This document shows positions 44,628-53,624 of a stretch of 55,163 bases of DNA, piece by piece. The stretch comes from Sphingobium ummariense RL-3 (GTDB lineage Bacteria; Pseudomonadota; Alphaproteobacteria; Sphingomonadales; Sphingomonadaceae): contig NZ_AUWY01000092.1 in assembly GCF_000447205.1 (NCBI RefSeq), positions 1 through 55,163 on the forward strand, written 5' to 3'. Made by a program: the position numbers and the translations under genes. The notes under the pieces are model-generated. The model did no database searches. It was not told the DNA's origin and saw only the letters and a program-made list of their open reading frames with translations. The stretch's first letter is position 1; the number at the start of each line of letters is the position of its first letter.

Positions 44628-44720
44628 TCCTGCTGGCAAATCCGCCAATTCTGCTATGGCGTGCGGCGCTTCAGCCGCCTATTTTCCCCTTATCCAAAGC
44701 CCATAAGGAGAGGTCGCCCC

Positions 44721-45140
44721 ATGTCGTTCAAGCGCACCGCGCCCATCATCGTCGCCGCCTTGGCCCTGCCCGCCACTGCGCAGGCCGCACATCCCATCGC
44801 CGGCCGCTGGGCCACGATCGAAGGGAAGGCGATCGTCGCCATCGCCCCGTGCGGCAAGGCGATGTGCGGCCGGATCGAACGGATCGTGAAGCCGACGCCC
44901 GGTCGCCCACAAAACGATTACAAGAATCCGGACCCGGCGCTCCGCAGCCGGCCGCTAGTCGGCCTGCCGCTGCTGTCGGGCTTCGAGGACGCGGGATCGC
45001 AGTGGAAGGGGAAGATCTACGATCCCGAAAGCGGCAAGAGCTACGCCAGCAAGGTCAGCCGCAACGAAGACGGCACGTTGAAGGTGCAGGGCTGCATCTC
45101 GATCTTCTGCAAGACCCAGATCTGGACCCCGGTGCGCTGA
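44721..45140 (+). CDS. Secreted DUF2147 protein
   Basis: 139 residues with a Sec signal peptide (MSFKRTAPIIVAALALPATA, cut after QAA). The mature domain HPIAGRWATIEGKAIVAIAPCGKAMCGRIERIV, KGKIYDPESGKSYASKV and LKVQGCISIFCKTQIWTPV matches the DUF2147 lipocalin-like family, of unknown function, with a likely disulfide pair. AAGGAGAGG lies upstream of the ATG at 44721. It is convergent with the racemase gene 13 bases away. Confidence 0.88.
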   Translation: MSFKRTAPIIVAALALPATAQAAHPIAGRWATIEGKAIVAIAPCGKAMCGRIERIVKPTPGRPQNDYKNPDPALRSRPLVGLPLLSGFEDAGSQWKGKIYDPESGKSYASKVSRNEDGTLKVQGCISIFCKTQIWTPVR

Positions 45141-45153
45141 ACCGGGGCCGTCG

Positions 45154-45843
45154 TCATCCCAGGATGAAGTCGACCCCCGCCTTCGCATGGATCGAGGTGG
45201 AGTCGTAGATCGGAAGGACATTGGCCTTCACGTCGACGATCAGTTCCAGCTCGGTGGTGGCGAGCACCACCGCCTGCACGTCTTCCTTGGCGATATCCGT
45301 CAGTTCCGATTTCATGTACCGCTCGGATTCACGGCTGACCTTGCCTACGGTCAGCTCATCATAGACGATGCGGTCGACCCGGTCGGCCAGTTCCAGGTCC
45401 GGCGGCAGCAGGGACACGCCATGGGCGACCAGCCGCTGGCGGTAGAATTTCTCGGTCATGACGTTGCGCGTGCCGATCAGCGCCGCTTTCTCGATGCCGT
45501 CGGCCTTCATCTTCTGCCCCACCGTTTCGGCAATGTGGATGATAGGGATGCCGACGGCATCCTGCGCCCGGTCGTAGATGCGATGGATCGAGTTGGCGCA
45601 GATCAGCAGCGCCTCCGCCCCCGCCTGCTCCAGCCGCATCGCCGCGCCGACGACGGGGCCGGAGGCGCAGTCCCAGTCGTCTTGCGTCGCACAGCGCGCG
45701 ACAGTGGCGAAGTCGAGGCTTTCGATCACCAGCGGGGCACTGTGCTGGCCGCCCTTCGCGCGATGGATCGCCTGATTGATGATCTCATAATAGCGGGCGG
45801 TGGACGTCCAGCTGAGACCACCGATCAGACCTAGCTTGCGCAT
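45154..45843 (-). CDS. Aspartate/glutamate racemase-family protein with one catalytic cysteine missing
   Basis: 229 residues. The opening MRKLGLIGGLSWTSTARYYEIIN and ICANSIHRIYD (first catalytic Cys, C82) match the Asp/Glu racemase family. The second half of the active site normally reads GCTE; here it is ATTE (about residues 195-198, within VVLATTELELIV), so the second acid/base cysteine is absent. Two-base racemisation as in classical aspartate racemase should not work. One-cysteine relatives such as E. coli YgeA keep the other cysteine instead. Substrate unknown. Cytoplasmic, no signal seen. Confidence 0.85.
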   Translation of the reverse strand: MRKLGLIGGLSWTSTARYYEIINQAIHRAKGGQHSAPLVIESLDFATVARCATQDDWDCASGPVVGAAMRLEQAGAEALLICANSIHRIYDRAQDAVGIPIIHIAETVGQKMKADGIEKAALIGTRNVMTEKFYRQRLVAHGVSLLPPDLELADRVDRIVYDELTVGKVSRESERYMKSELTDIAKEDVQAVVLATTELELIVDVKANVLPIYDSTSIHAKAGVDFILG

Positions 45844-45914
45844 GCAACTCCCGTTTCAGCGAGGCGATGGAATGGATAGGGCGTGATGCCCGGAATGGCC
45901 CCTGCCCTTCCTTC

Positions 45915-46520
45915 TTACGGAAGATCGGCGGGCGGACAAGCGTCCTGCGGGCGGCTGACCCCAAGTCGCAACGCTGCCCCCGCCACCAGAGCCCCCAGCG
46001 CGACGAGCGGCGCCTGGGCGAACAGCAGGCCCAGCGCCACGGACGCGCCGCCCGAAAGGAGGGGCAGCAGCGCCCGCCAGCGGCCGGAGGCGAACAGGGC
46101 TGTGGCGATGCCGGCGCCGCCGCACAGCAGGGCCGCGGACAGGATCGCACGCGCGCCCGATCCGATCCGCAGACCTTCGTCCAGCAGGCCGAAGCCATTG
46201 GGATTGAGCAGGGCGATCGTCGCCGCCAGCAGCGCCGTCATCCCGGCGAGCGCGGGCACGAGCGGCAGCAGCAGCCGCGCCGCCGCCGGCCGGTGCCGTT
46301 CGCGCAGCAGCAGATAGCCAAGGGACAGGCCGATGAGGCCGGCGCCGAGGATCTCCGGCAGGCTGACCACGTCCTGGACATAGAGGGTGGCGCCGCTCGC
46401 CAGAGCGACCCCGAAAAGGCCGGCGAGCGCCGCCCTGCCTTCACGCAGCCGCAGCGCCAGCAGGACCAGCGCACCCGCCAGCAGCCAGCCCAGCGCAGCA
46501 ACGGGAGAGAGCGGGGTCAT
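45915..46520 (-). CDS. Membrane protein resembling transhydrogenase subunit PntB without its NADP(H) domain
   Basis: 201 residues, almost entirely hydrophobic with about six to seven helices. By-eye comparison to remembered PntB sequences aligns LLALRLREGRAALAGLFGVALA with the N-terminal helix/loop of PntB. It also aligns ATIALLNPNGFGL with the ALLNPEAFGI-like stretch, and the IGSGARAILSAAL..GGAGI segment with its next helix. PntB is about 460 residues; this protein stops before the NADP(H)-binding domain III. The membrane histidine essential for proton transfer aligns with a proline in LPLVPALAGM. It cannot be a working transhydrogenase subunit. The ATG overlaps the preceding gene's stop (ATGA). 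Confidence 0.6.
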   Translation of the reverse strand: MTPLSPVAALGWLLAGALVLLALRLREGRAALAGLFGVALASGATLYVQDVVSLPEILGAGLIGLSLGYLLLRERHRPAAARLLLPLVPALAGMTALLAATIALLNPNGFGLLDEGLRIGSGARAILSAALLCGGAGIATALFASGRWRALLPLLSGGASVALGLLFAQAPLVALGALVAGAALRLGVSRPQDACPPADLP

Positions 46521-46837
46521 GCCTCCGGCTCGTCATCAAGCCGTGCGGCAAGGCCAAAGCCAACCACCGCGCCCAGCGATCCGAGCAGCACGGCGGCGAG
46601 GCCGAGATAGCGGGCAGCCATGCTTCCCGCCTCGGCCGCGGCGATCAGGGCGCCGACCAGCGTCAGGCTGCCCAAAGCGGACAGCAAAGCAAGCCGCCCG
46701 CCGCCCGGCCGGACGAGCGCGAAGCCCAGCAGCGCCGGCAGCAGCAGCGCCAGTTCGAAGGGAAAGTCCGGGAAGGTCAGCTCGCGATCAGAAGCACGAC
46801 CAGCGCGGCGACCGCGACCGAGGCGATCGTGCCCCAT
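46517..46837 (-). CDS. Small membrane protein resembling transhydrogenase subunit PntAB
   Basis: About 87 to 106 residues. The conserved part begins after a leucine codon at 46780 (TFPDFPFELALLLPALLGFAL) and has three helices; GGRLALLSALGSLTLVGALI and AVLLGSLGAVVGFGLAARL resemble the last helices of the PntA/PntAB membrane domain by eye. The only ATG in frame, at 46837, lies inside cox subunit IV and adds an Arg-rich extension. The true start may be the CTG at 46778-46780, which overlaps the upstream TGA (CTGA). No NAD(H)-binding domain I is present here or next to it. Confidence 0.55.
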   Translation of the reverse strand: MGHDRLGRGRRAGRASDRELTFPDFPFELALLLPALLGFALVRPGGGRLALLSALGSLTLVGALIAAAEAGSMAARYLGLAAVLLGSLGAVVGFGLAARLDDEPEA

Positions 46838-46902
46838 TTCATCAGGCCCACGAAGCCCTCATAGGTCTGGGTCGCGCTCTTCATATTGTCTTCGGACGCC
46901 AT
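46777..46902 (-). CDS. aa3-type cytochrome c oxidase subunit IV (short bacterial form)
   Basis: 41 residues: MASEDNMKSATQTYEGFVGL then MKWGTIASVAVAALVVLLIA. A polar N-terminus with the QTYxGFxxLMKWGT motif and a single helix are the signature of the alphaproteobacterial cox subunit IV (COX4_pro_2). The ATG is at 46900-46902 and the TGA at 46777-46779. It heads a minus-strand group with the two transhydrogenase-like proteins, with which it overlaps. In relatives this gene often precedes pntAA (recalled). Confidence 0.88.
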   Translation of the reverse strand: MASEDNMKSATQTYEGFVGLMKWGTIASVAVAALVVLLIAS

Positions 46903-47052
46903 GTCCTGTCCCCTCGTTACGGCTCGATGGCGCTCTCTTATCGCCTTGGCCGCTCCCCCTCAACCCGAGACGCCCAAGAAAATCACCGCGGTTAAGAGCG
47001 CCTTTACCGCTGCCCGCTACCCTGCCCGTCCGAGAGAAAGAGAAGGGGTTCC
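46903..47052. promoter_or_regulatory. Divergent region, cox IV / NtrC-type regulator
   Basis: 150 bases between divergent genes. GTTAAG at 46991 and AT-richer sequence are seen, and GAGAAAGAGAAGGGG precedes the regulator ATG as ribosome binding site. No -24/-12 sigma-54 promoter (GG..GC pattern) was identified. Confidence 0.3.
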
Positions 47053-48495
47053 ATGGCGCGCGACGGCATTCCCATGCTGCTGCTGATCGACGACGAGCCG
47101 GCGCAGCGACGGCTGGTCGCGGCGCTCGCCGCCCGGGCGGGCTGGCGCACGGTGTTCGCCCCTGACGGCGAGACCGCGATCGCGACGCTCGGCACGCAGG
47201 ACGGGATGCGGCTCGACGCCGTGCTGCTCGACCAGTGGAGCCCCGATTACGAACCGTCCGGCCTGATCCGGGAACTGCGCGCGCGGCGCCCTGCCCTGCC
47301 CATATTGGTGCTGACGGCGCACAACAATGTCGCCGTCGCGGTGGAGGCGATGCGCGCCGGGGCGACCGACTATCTGTCCAAGCCGATCGCGCCCGAGCGA
47401 CTGCTCGCCGCGCTCAACGCGACGCTGGCCGACGACGATCCGCGCGGCGAACTGCGCCCGCTGACCGAGAAGATCACGGCCCCCCTTTCCTTCGAGGATG
47501 TCGTGGGTTCCGCGCCGCAGTTCCGCGCCGCACTCGCCATCGCGGCGAAGGCGGCGCGCGCGCGGGTACCCGTGCTGATCGAGGGCGAGAGCGGCGTCGG
47601 CAAGGACGTGATCGCGCGTGCCATCCACGCCGCGTCGCCGCGCCACAAGCAGGCGATGGTGACGGTCAATTGCGGCGCCATCCCCGCCAACCTCGTCGAA
47701 TCGGAGCTGTTCGGCCATGAGCGCGGCGCCTTCACCGGCGCGTTCGAGCGCCATGTCGGCAAGTTCCTGAGCGCCGACATGGGCACGCTCTTCCTCGACG
47801 AGGTGAGCGAGATGCCCTTCGACGCGCAGGTGAAGCTGCTGCGCGTGCTGCAGGACGGGGAAGTGCAGCCGATCGGCGCGCGCCTGCCCGTGCATGTCGA
47901 CGTCCGGGTGATCGCCGCCACCAACAAGCGGCTGATCGAGGAAGTGGAGGCCGGACGTTTCCGCGAGGATCTCTACTACCGCCTCAACGTGGTGCAGCTG
48001 ACCGTGCCGCCGCTGCGCGAGCGGATGGGGGACATTCCCGCGCTCTGCCGCCACCTGCTGGCGCGGATCGCCGGACAGCCGGGGCTGCGCAGCCTGGGCC
48101 TGACCGACGACGCGCTGGCGCTGCTGCTGCGGCACGATTGGCCGGGCAATGTCCGCCAGCTGCAGAACGCGCTGTTCCGCGCCGCCGTGCTGTGCGAAGG
48201 CGACGCGCTGACGCCGCAGGATTTTCCGCAGATCGCCGCGCAGGTGATGGCGGGCGGCGGCGGGCCGCAGCGCACCGAGCCGGGCAGCCGCCAGGCGCAT
48301 CAGGAGGGCGCGGGCATCACCCTGTTCGAGGGCGACGGTCATGTCCGCCAGCTCGCGGAGATCGAGGCGGACGTCATTCGCCTCGCCATCGGCCATTATC
48401 GCGGACGCATGACGGAGGTCGCGCGGCGGCTGGGCATCGGCCGATCCACGCTCTACCGCAAGCTCGCCGAACTGGGGATCGAGAGCGCTGCCTGA
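47053..48495 (+). CDS. Sigma-54-dependent NtrC-type response regulator
   Basis: 480 residues in three domains. Receiver (about 8-125): acidic pair D13/D14, phospho-acceptor D60, T88 and K110 are in place. AAA+ domain (about 148-380): Walker A GESGVGKD (178-185) and the sigma-54 contact loop GAFTGA (225-230), then LFLDEVSEMP and DVRVIAATNKRL. Fis-type helix-turn-helix (about 435-478): MTEVARRLGIGRSTLYRKLAEL. It activates RpoN-dependent promoters when phosphorylated. No sensor kinase gene is adjacent, so it is an orphan here and its targets are unknown. Confidence 0.95.
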   Translation: MARDGIPMLLLIDDEPAQRRLVAALAARAGWRTVFAPDGETAIATLGTQDGMRLDAVLLDQWSPDYEPSGLIRELRARRPALPILVLTAHNNVAVAVEAMRAGATDYLSKPIAPERLLAALNATLADDDPRGELRPLTEKITAPLSFEDVVGSAPQFRAALAIAAKAARARVPVLIEGESGVGKDVIARAIHAASPRHKQAMVTVNCGAIPANLVESELFGHERGAFTGAFERHVGKFLSADMGTLFLDEVSEMPFDAQVKLLRVLQDGEVQPIGARLPVHVDVRVIAATNKRLIEEVEAGRFREDLYYRLNVVQLTVPPLRERMGDIPALCRHLLARIAGQPGLRSLGLTDDALALLLRHDWPGNVRQLQNALFRAAVLCEGDALTPQDFPQIAAQVMAGGGGPQRTEPGSRQAHQEGAGITLFEGDGHVRQLAEIEADVIRLAIGHYRGRMTEVARRLGIGRSTLYRKLAELGIESAA

Positions 48496-48561
48496 CCGCC
48501 CCGCCGGGGCTATGCCGCTGCGACGTTGAAATGTCGGCCCGGCTATGCTTTGGGAGGGGGT

Positions 48562-49191
48562 ATGAAGACAGCTCCCCTCGCCGCCGTCCTTTCCGTCCTG
48601 CTGCTGGCCGCCTGCGGCCGCGCCGAGCCGGTGGGGGACATGCCGAGCCAGGAGGAACTGGCCGCCGCCGCCAACGCCGCCGCCGCCAATGCGCTGGAGA
48701 GCCAGAAGGCCGAGGAAGCGGAAAGCCGCAACTATGTGAACATCGAGCGGGGCTTTTCGGTCACCTTCCCCGAGGGCTGGACGAAGGACGGCGCGGCCAG
48801 CACGGCGGACGGCGTGGTCTATCAGGATCCCGGCGCCGGCGCGGACGTGCGCGTCTTCTGGCAGAAGAACGACAATGACCAGACGCTGCAGCAGATCGTC
48901 GAGGCGGTGAGCAGCGGGTCCGAGGGCGTGGACGGCGACTTCATCGGCGACAATGAATATCGCGGCACCGCAAACGACGGCGAGGGCAATAATGTGGCCA
49001 TCCGCCTGCTGAAGCAGCCCGACGGGTCGATCGTGACCGCGACCTTCGTCTATCCCGAGATGCTGAGCGAGCAATATCAGGCGATCGCCGAGAAGGTGCT
49101 CGACAGCCTGAAGATCTTCGCGCCAAAGGCGCAGACGCCCGAAGGCGGCGCGGCCGAAGCGGCGAACGCCACGGCGGCGGCGGGCCAGTAA
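48562..49191 (+). CDS. Putative lipoprotein, unknown function
   Basis: 209 residues from the ATG at 48562, which follows a very G-rich site (GGGAGGGGG). The signal MKTAPLAAVLSVLLLAAC carries the lipobox with the acylated cysteine C18. An Ala/Glu-rich helical linker follows (about 25-60), then a domain beginning NYVNIERGFSVTFPEGWTKDG that looks like a PsbP/DcrB-type fold (weak impression). The C-terminus is Ala-rich. It stands alone between the regulator and the 11-bp repeat array. Confidence 0.8.
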   Translation: MKTAPLAAVLSVLLLAACGRAEPVGDMPSQEELAAAANAAAANALESQKAEEAESRNYVNIERGFSVTFPEGWTKDGAASTADGVVYQDPGAGADVRVFWQKNDNDQTLQQIVEAVSSGSEGVDGDFIGDNEYRGTANDGEGNNVAIRLLKQPDGSIVTATFVYPEMLSEQYQAIAEKVLDSLKIFAPKAQTPEGGAAEAANATAAAGQ

Positions 49192-49570
49192 CAGCGTTTC
49201 GACGCGACAGCAGCGGGCTGGAGCGAAGTTCACACCGTCGTCGGGTTCTTTCGGCGAAAAATGGCGCAAAAGTCCCTGCGAGGCGACAGCAACGCGACAG
49301 AGAGGCGACACCGACGCGCCACAGGCGCGACAGGTGGGTAACAGCGACGCTACAGTGACGCGACAGTCAGGCGACAGCCTTGTATCGGAAAAGCGGCCGG
49401 GCGGCGGATGCGGGGCATGGCGTTGGCGGGCGGAGGGACGCGATTCCATCGCCATGGTAGACCATGGGAAATCCTACATTGGAAGGATGGATGCGCAGTG
49501 CGACGTCGCAGTTGCGCTGACGGGAGCGAGCGGCCAGGAAGGCAAAGAAGGGTGGTTAGCGGACAGGCCG
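49192..49570. other. Gene-free stretch containing the 11-bp repeat array
   Basis: 379 bases between the lipoprotein and the 49571-49849 gene. It contains one isolated copy of the CGCGACAG motif near 49202, the tandem array at 49279-49377, and then about 190 bases with no recognisable feature. Possible open frames here consist mainly of the translated repeat and were not accepted as genes. Confidence 0.7.
49279..49377. repeat. Tandem array of nine 11-bp units ending in GCGACAG
   Basis: The 99 bases divide into nine units: 49279-89, 49290-300, 49301-11, 49312-24, 49325-33, 49334-44, 49345-55, 49356-66 and 49367-77. Seven are exactly 11 bp; the 13 and 9 bp units together keep the 22-bp phase. 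The last bases of each unit follow (G)CGACAG with one or two changes, while the first four vary (CGAG, CAAC, AGAG, TGAC, TCAG and so on). The pattern suggests repeated protein-binding sites on one helical face rather than slippage, because the spacers differ. Confidence 0.85.
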
Positions 49571-49849
49571 CTATCGGCGTAACATTCTGAAAATGCACAG
49601 GAGGTCTGCGATCATAAGTCCGGTGCCAAGTGTTATAGCTAGAGCGAGATACTCGGTTCGCAGCGACCAGTAGAAGGCCCCTATAGCTAGGATTGCAAGG
49701 CTGACACCAATGACATGCGCCCTACCCAGCAAAAGGGAGTTATCATTAAGAAGCCCGATGTTGCTGTATCGGCCTGATATAAGAGACAGCCCGTTGATCG
49801 CCGCAAAGTGATAGATGGAGACTCCAAAAATAATCCAAGCCAAATTCAT
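49571..49849 (-). CDS. Small membrane protein, unknown, accessory
   Basis: 92 residues from the ATG at 49849 (MNLAWIIFGVSIYHFAAING), with GAGGG upstream; a GTG six codons earlier is also possible. Three hydrophobic segments are visible: LAWIIFGVSIYHF, VIGVSLAILAIGAFYW and LALAITLGTGLMIADLLC. No family recognised. Its base composition is clearly more AT-rich than the chromosome around it (codons such as ATA, TTA, AAT), suggesting acquisition from elsewhere. Confidence 0.6.
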   Translation of the reverse strand: MNLAWIIFGVSIYHFAAINGLSLISGRYSNIGLLNDNSLLLGRAHVIGVSLAILAIGAFYWSLRTEYLALAITLGTGLMIADLLCIFRMLRR

Positions 49850-50141
49850 CTGGCAGGCTGCCCTCACTGCTACATCGCTTTTGTTTAGAGCGATTGCGCC
49901 TTCTGCATCAATGTCTTCTTTCAGGCGGCGGCAAAACGGATCAGAATGGCAAAAAAATGGGTCGCGTCCTGCCGGTCAGCTTTCCCGCCCAGGAGCGGAC
50001 CGACCGCTAACGGGAAGGTTTGGCGTCGATCGGCCCAGTGAACGGCGATCAAGGGTGGGAAGCGGACTGGCGGCTTTTGGGCATATGACCGGCGATAGCT
50101 GACCTTGCGCAGTAAAATCGTCCTTTGCGGACATTCGGCCC
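49850..50141. other. Gene-free stretch, possible degenerate repeat DNA
   Basis: About 290 bases with no convincing gene. It contains short stretches such as AGCGGAC near 49994, GACCGCTAACGGGAAGG and TGCGGACATTC near 50127. I recall similar scattered, degenerate intergenic repeats from sphingomonads, but could not check. A frame for about 80 residues on the minus strand is not supported by composition or a ribosome binding site. Confidence 0.35.
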
Positions 50142-50597
50142 CTAGCGCTTCTTCGGCCACCACCAGAACTTGATAATGGTGTCGTTGTTGCCAAAGCTCA
50201 CGCCGAAGTCAGCGTGATCAACAGATATTTCTCTCACCGCATCTAAGAAATTGGTTATATCTTCTGATCTGAGCGGCATGACAAAAGCATCAGCGGCAAG
50301 GCCAATGGAGCCGCTTTCATCAAGGTCGTTGGCAAGGCGGAGTTTGGCGGGAACATCGAGCCGGAAGTCGTGATTGCCGAAGATGCGATCTGCTTCCACA
50401 TCTTGGGGATCAGTTAGTGAGATAGTTCGATGAGCAGGGCCGGTCGCACTCGACAGAATGTTAAACAGTTCGATTAGGCTTGCGCAGCCTTCTTGATCTG
50501 CTGTGAAGTGCCAACCGTGATACATCTTCGGCGCTTTGCGGTAGCGCCAAAGGCTAATGCGTCCTTCTTGCTGCCATGATCCGACTGCTTCTTCCAT
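50142..50597 (-). CDS. Unknown protein, accessory, lower GC
   Basis: 151 residues from the ATG at 50597. No signal peptide or membrane segment. The sequence is of normal globular composition (PKMYHGWHFTADQEGCASLI, HRTISLTDPQDVEADRIFGN, LRLANDLDESGSIGLAADAF) and ends with the odd tail IIKFWWWPKKR. No family recognised; a cytoplasmic immunity-like or accessory protein is possible but only a guess. Base use is more AT-rich than the flanking genes. Confidence 0.6.
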   Translation of the reverse strand: MEEAVGSWQQEGRISLWRYRKAPKMYHGWHFTADQEGCASLIELFNILSSATGPAHRTISLTDPQDVEADRIFGNHDFRLDVPAKLRLANDLDESGSIGLAADAFVMPLRSEDITNFLDAVREISVDHADFGVSFGNNDTIIKFWWWPKKR

Positions 50598-50742
50598 GTG
50601 GGTATGGTAGCAGGCGAATGACGGCTTTCCATCAGATTTCGTCTTTCAGCCTTCACCTTGCCATCGGCATAAGCGGCCGGTTTAAGAGATCAGAATCATC
50701 TGACGGAGCGACGAAAAATGGTCGATTGATGCCATTTCTTTT

Positions 50743-50835
50743 CCGTCATCCCTGGCTTGACCCGGGATCCCGCTTTCTTTTCGGCCGCGCCGTGGAAAAG
50801 GGCAGTGGGACCCCGGATCAAGTCCGGGGTGACGG
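50743..50835. repeat. Paired inverted repeat (family C)
   Basis: CCGTCATCCCTGGCTTGACC..GGGATCCC at the left and GGACCCCGGATCAAGTCC..GGGGTGACGG at the right face each other, with a 40-base spacer containing a CGCTTTCTTTTCGG stretch. It has the same paired-palindrome plan as family A but a different arm (CTTGACCCGGG in place of AGCGAAAGC). It lies between the accessory gene and folP. Confidence 0.8.
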
Positions 50836-50872
50836 TTACCTCCATGTCTGCCTTCGGTCGAAACCCCTCCCC

Positions 50873-51994
50873 CTAAACCGCGCTCAGCCCCGCATCCGCC
50901 ATGCCGCGCCAGAGGTGGAGGGCCTGGAGGCTTTCGCGGACGTCGTGGACGCGGACCATCTGGGCGCCGAGCTGGGCGGCGCGGAAGGCGAGCGCGATCG
51001 AGCCGCCGAGGCGGTCGGCGGCCGGCGCCTCGTTCGAGAGGGCGCCGATCAGCCGCTTGCGGCTGCCCGCGAAGAGCAGCGGCACGCCCAGCCCCTGGAA
51101 GGTCGCGAGGCCGTTCACCAGCGCGAGATTGTCGGCGAGCCCCTTGCCGAAGCCGAGGCCCGGATCGACCATGATTTTATCCCGCGCGATGCCTGCCGCG
51201 AGGCAGGCGGCGATGCGCGATTCCAGATGGTCGAACACGTCGGCCACGACGTCGCCATAGCCTGCGGAATTGTCGTGCGGATCGTCGCCGGCCGAGGGCG
51301 CGTGCATCAGGATCACGGGGCAGCCCGCCGCCGCGACGACCTCCAGCGACCGGGGATCGTGCCGCAGCGCGCTGACGTCGTTGACGATGGCGGCGCCAGC
51401 GGCCAGCGCCGCCTCCATCACCGCGGCCTTGCGGGTGTCGATGGAGACCGGCACGCCGGCCGCCGCGAGCCGTTCGATCACCGGCACGACCCGCGCGATC
51501 TCATCCCCTTCCCAGACCTTCGCCGCCCTGGGCCGGGTGGATTCGCCGCCGACATCGACCAGCGCCGCCCCCGCCGCCGCCATGGCGAAGCCCGCGTCGG
51601 CGGCCGCCTGCGGATCGTCGCTATGCCGGCCGCCGTCGGAGAAACTGTCCGGCGTGACGTTGAGGATCGCCATCACCTGCGGCGCGTCGAAGCGGATCGT
51701 GCGGTCGCGCAGGGCGAGCGGCGGGCGCTGGGCGGAGATGTTGGCGGCGAGGCGCAGCGCCCGCTCCGCCAAGGGTTCAGGCAGGGTCGCGATCGCACCG
51801 GCGAAGTCGGCGACCGGCACCGTCGCCCGCGCCACCCGGTCCCGGCCCCGCAACGCCGTCAGCCCATAGGCCTGGAACCAGAGGAGGCCGTTGCCCATCC
51901 GCGCCGCCGATCCGTCCGGCAGGCCGATCGGCGAGGGCACGAACCAGGTGGGCGTGAGGTAGAGCCGGGCGTCGGCGGGGATGGGAGGCAGCAT
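50873..51994 (-). CDS. folP: Dihydropteroate synthase
   Basis: Joins p-aminobenzoate to the pterin diphosphate in folate synthesis; target of sulfonamides. The TIM-barrel core has MAILNVTPDSFSDGG, DVGGESTRPRA, IDTRKAAVMEAALAAGAAIVNDVSAL, MVDPGLGFGKGLADNLALV and LFAGSRKRLIG. The ATG at 51994 (MLPPIPADARLYL) gives 373 residues; about 100 residues precede the barrel, an N-terminal extension seen in sphingomonad FolP (recalled). Flanked on both sides by inverted repeats. Confidence 0.95.
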   Translation of the reverse strand: MLPPIPADARLYLTPTWFVPSPIGLPDGSAARMGNGLLWFQAYGLTALRGRDRVARATVPVADFAGAIATLPEPLAERALRLAANISAQRPPLALRDRTIRFDAPQVMAILNVTPDSFSDGGRHSDDPQAAADAGFAMAAAGAALVDVGGESTRPRAAKVWEGDEIARVVPVIERLAAAGVPVSIDTRKAAVMEAALAAGAAIVNDVSALRHDPRSLEVVAAAGCPVILMHAPSAGDDPHDNSAGYGDVVADVFDHLESRIAACLAAGIARDKIMVDPGLGFGKGLADNLALVNGLATFQGLGVPLLFAGSRKRLIGALSNEAPAADRLGGSIALAFRAAQLGAQMVRVHDVRESLQALHLWRGMADAGLSAV

Positions 51995-52075
51995 CGGCGA
52001 TCCTTGGCAGGGCGGATGGTGAGGCGAGCGTGTCTTGTGCAGACGGATAACGCGATGCCTGTCCGCTGCCATCAT

Positions 52076-52164
52076 CCGTCATCCCGGCGAAAGCCGGGAT
52101 CTCTCTTTTCCTTTTCTCACGCGGGGCAAGAAGAAGCGGGATCCCAGCTTTCGCTGGGATGACG
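52076..52164. repeat. Family A inverted repeat, copy 3
   Basis: CCGTCATCCCGGCGAAAGCC..GGGATC and GGGATCCCAGC..TTTCGCTGGGATGACG flank a GAAGAAGC spacer. It lies between ccrM and folP, 32 bases downstream of the ccrM stop. It could act as a transcript-end hairpin for ccrM. Confidence 0.85.
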
Positions 52165-52196
52165 AAGGCAGGTTGATGTCCGAAGACCGGGCATCC

Positions 52197-53524
<1,328 letters not shown>

Positions 53525-53550
53525 AGCCGAGGCGGGATGCGGCTTTTTTT
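53525..53550 (+). terminator. Weak hairpin with T-run between ccrM and the ArsR gene
   Basis: AGCCG (53525-53529) and CGGCT (53540-53544) form a 5-bp stem followed by seven T (53544-53550). It would stop plus-strand transcription, yet no plus-strand gene lies upstream within this gap. It may end an unseen short transcript or act in the arsR leader. Confidence 0.3.
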
Positions 53551-53624
53551 GGTTAACGCGCTTTCCGGACGCCGAAACGGCCCGGCGCTTGACCCGTCGA
53601 TAACCGGCCGATTATGACAATCGC

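Noticed and set aside
49279..49377. CRISPR array
   Set aside because: The repeat unit is only 11 bp with 4-bp variable parts. There are no spacers of 30 bases and no cas genes in the window.
47017..49455. Minus-strand open frame of about 800 codons opposite the NtrC-type regulator and lipoprotein
   Set aside because: Antisense to a complete three-domain regulator. Its N-terminal part is only the 11-bp array translated into repeats.
49921..50163. Minus-strand frame of about 80 codons between the two accessory genes
   Set aside because: No ribosome binding site, low complexity, and the DNA looks like degenerate intergenic repeat rather than coding sequence.
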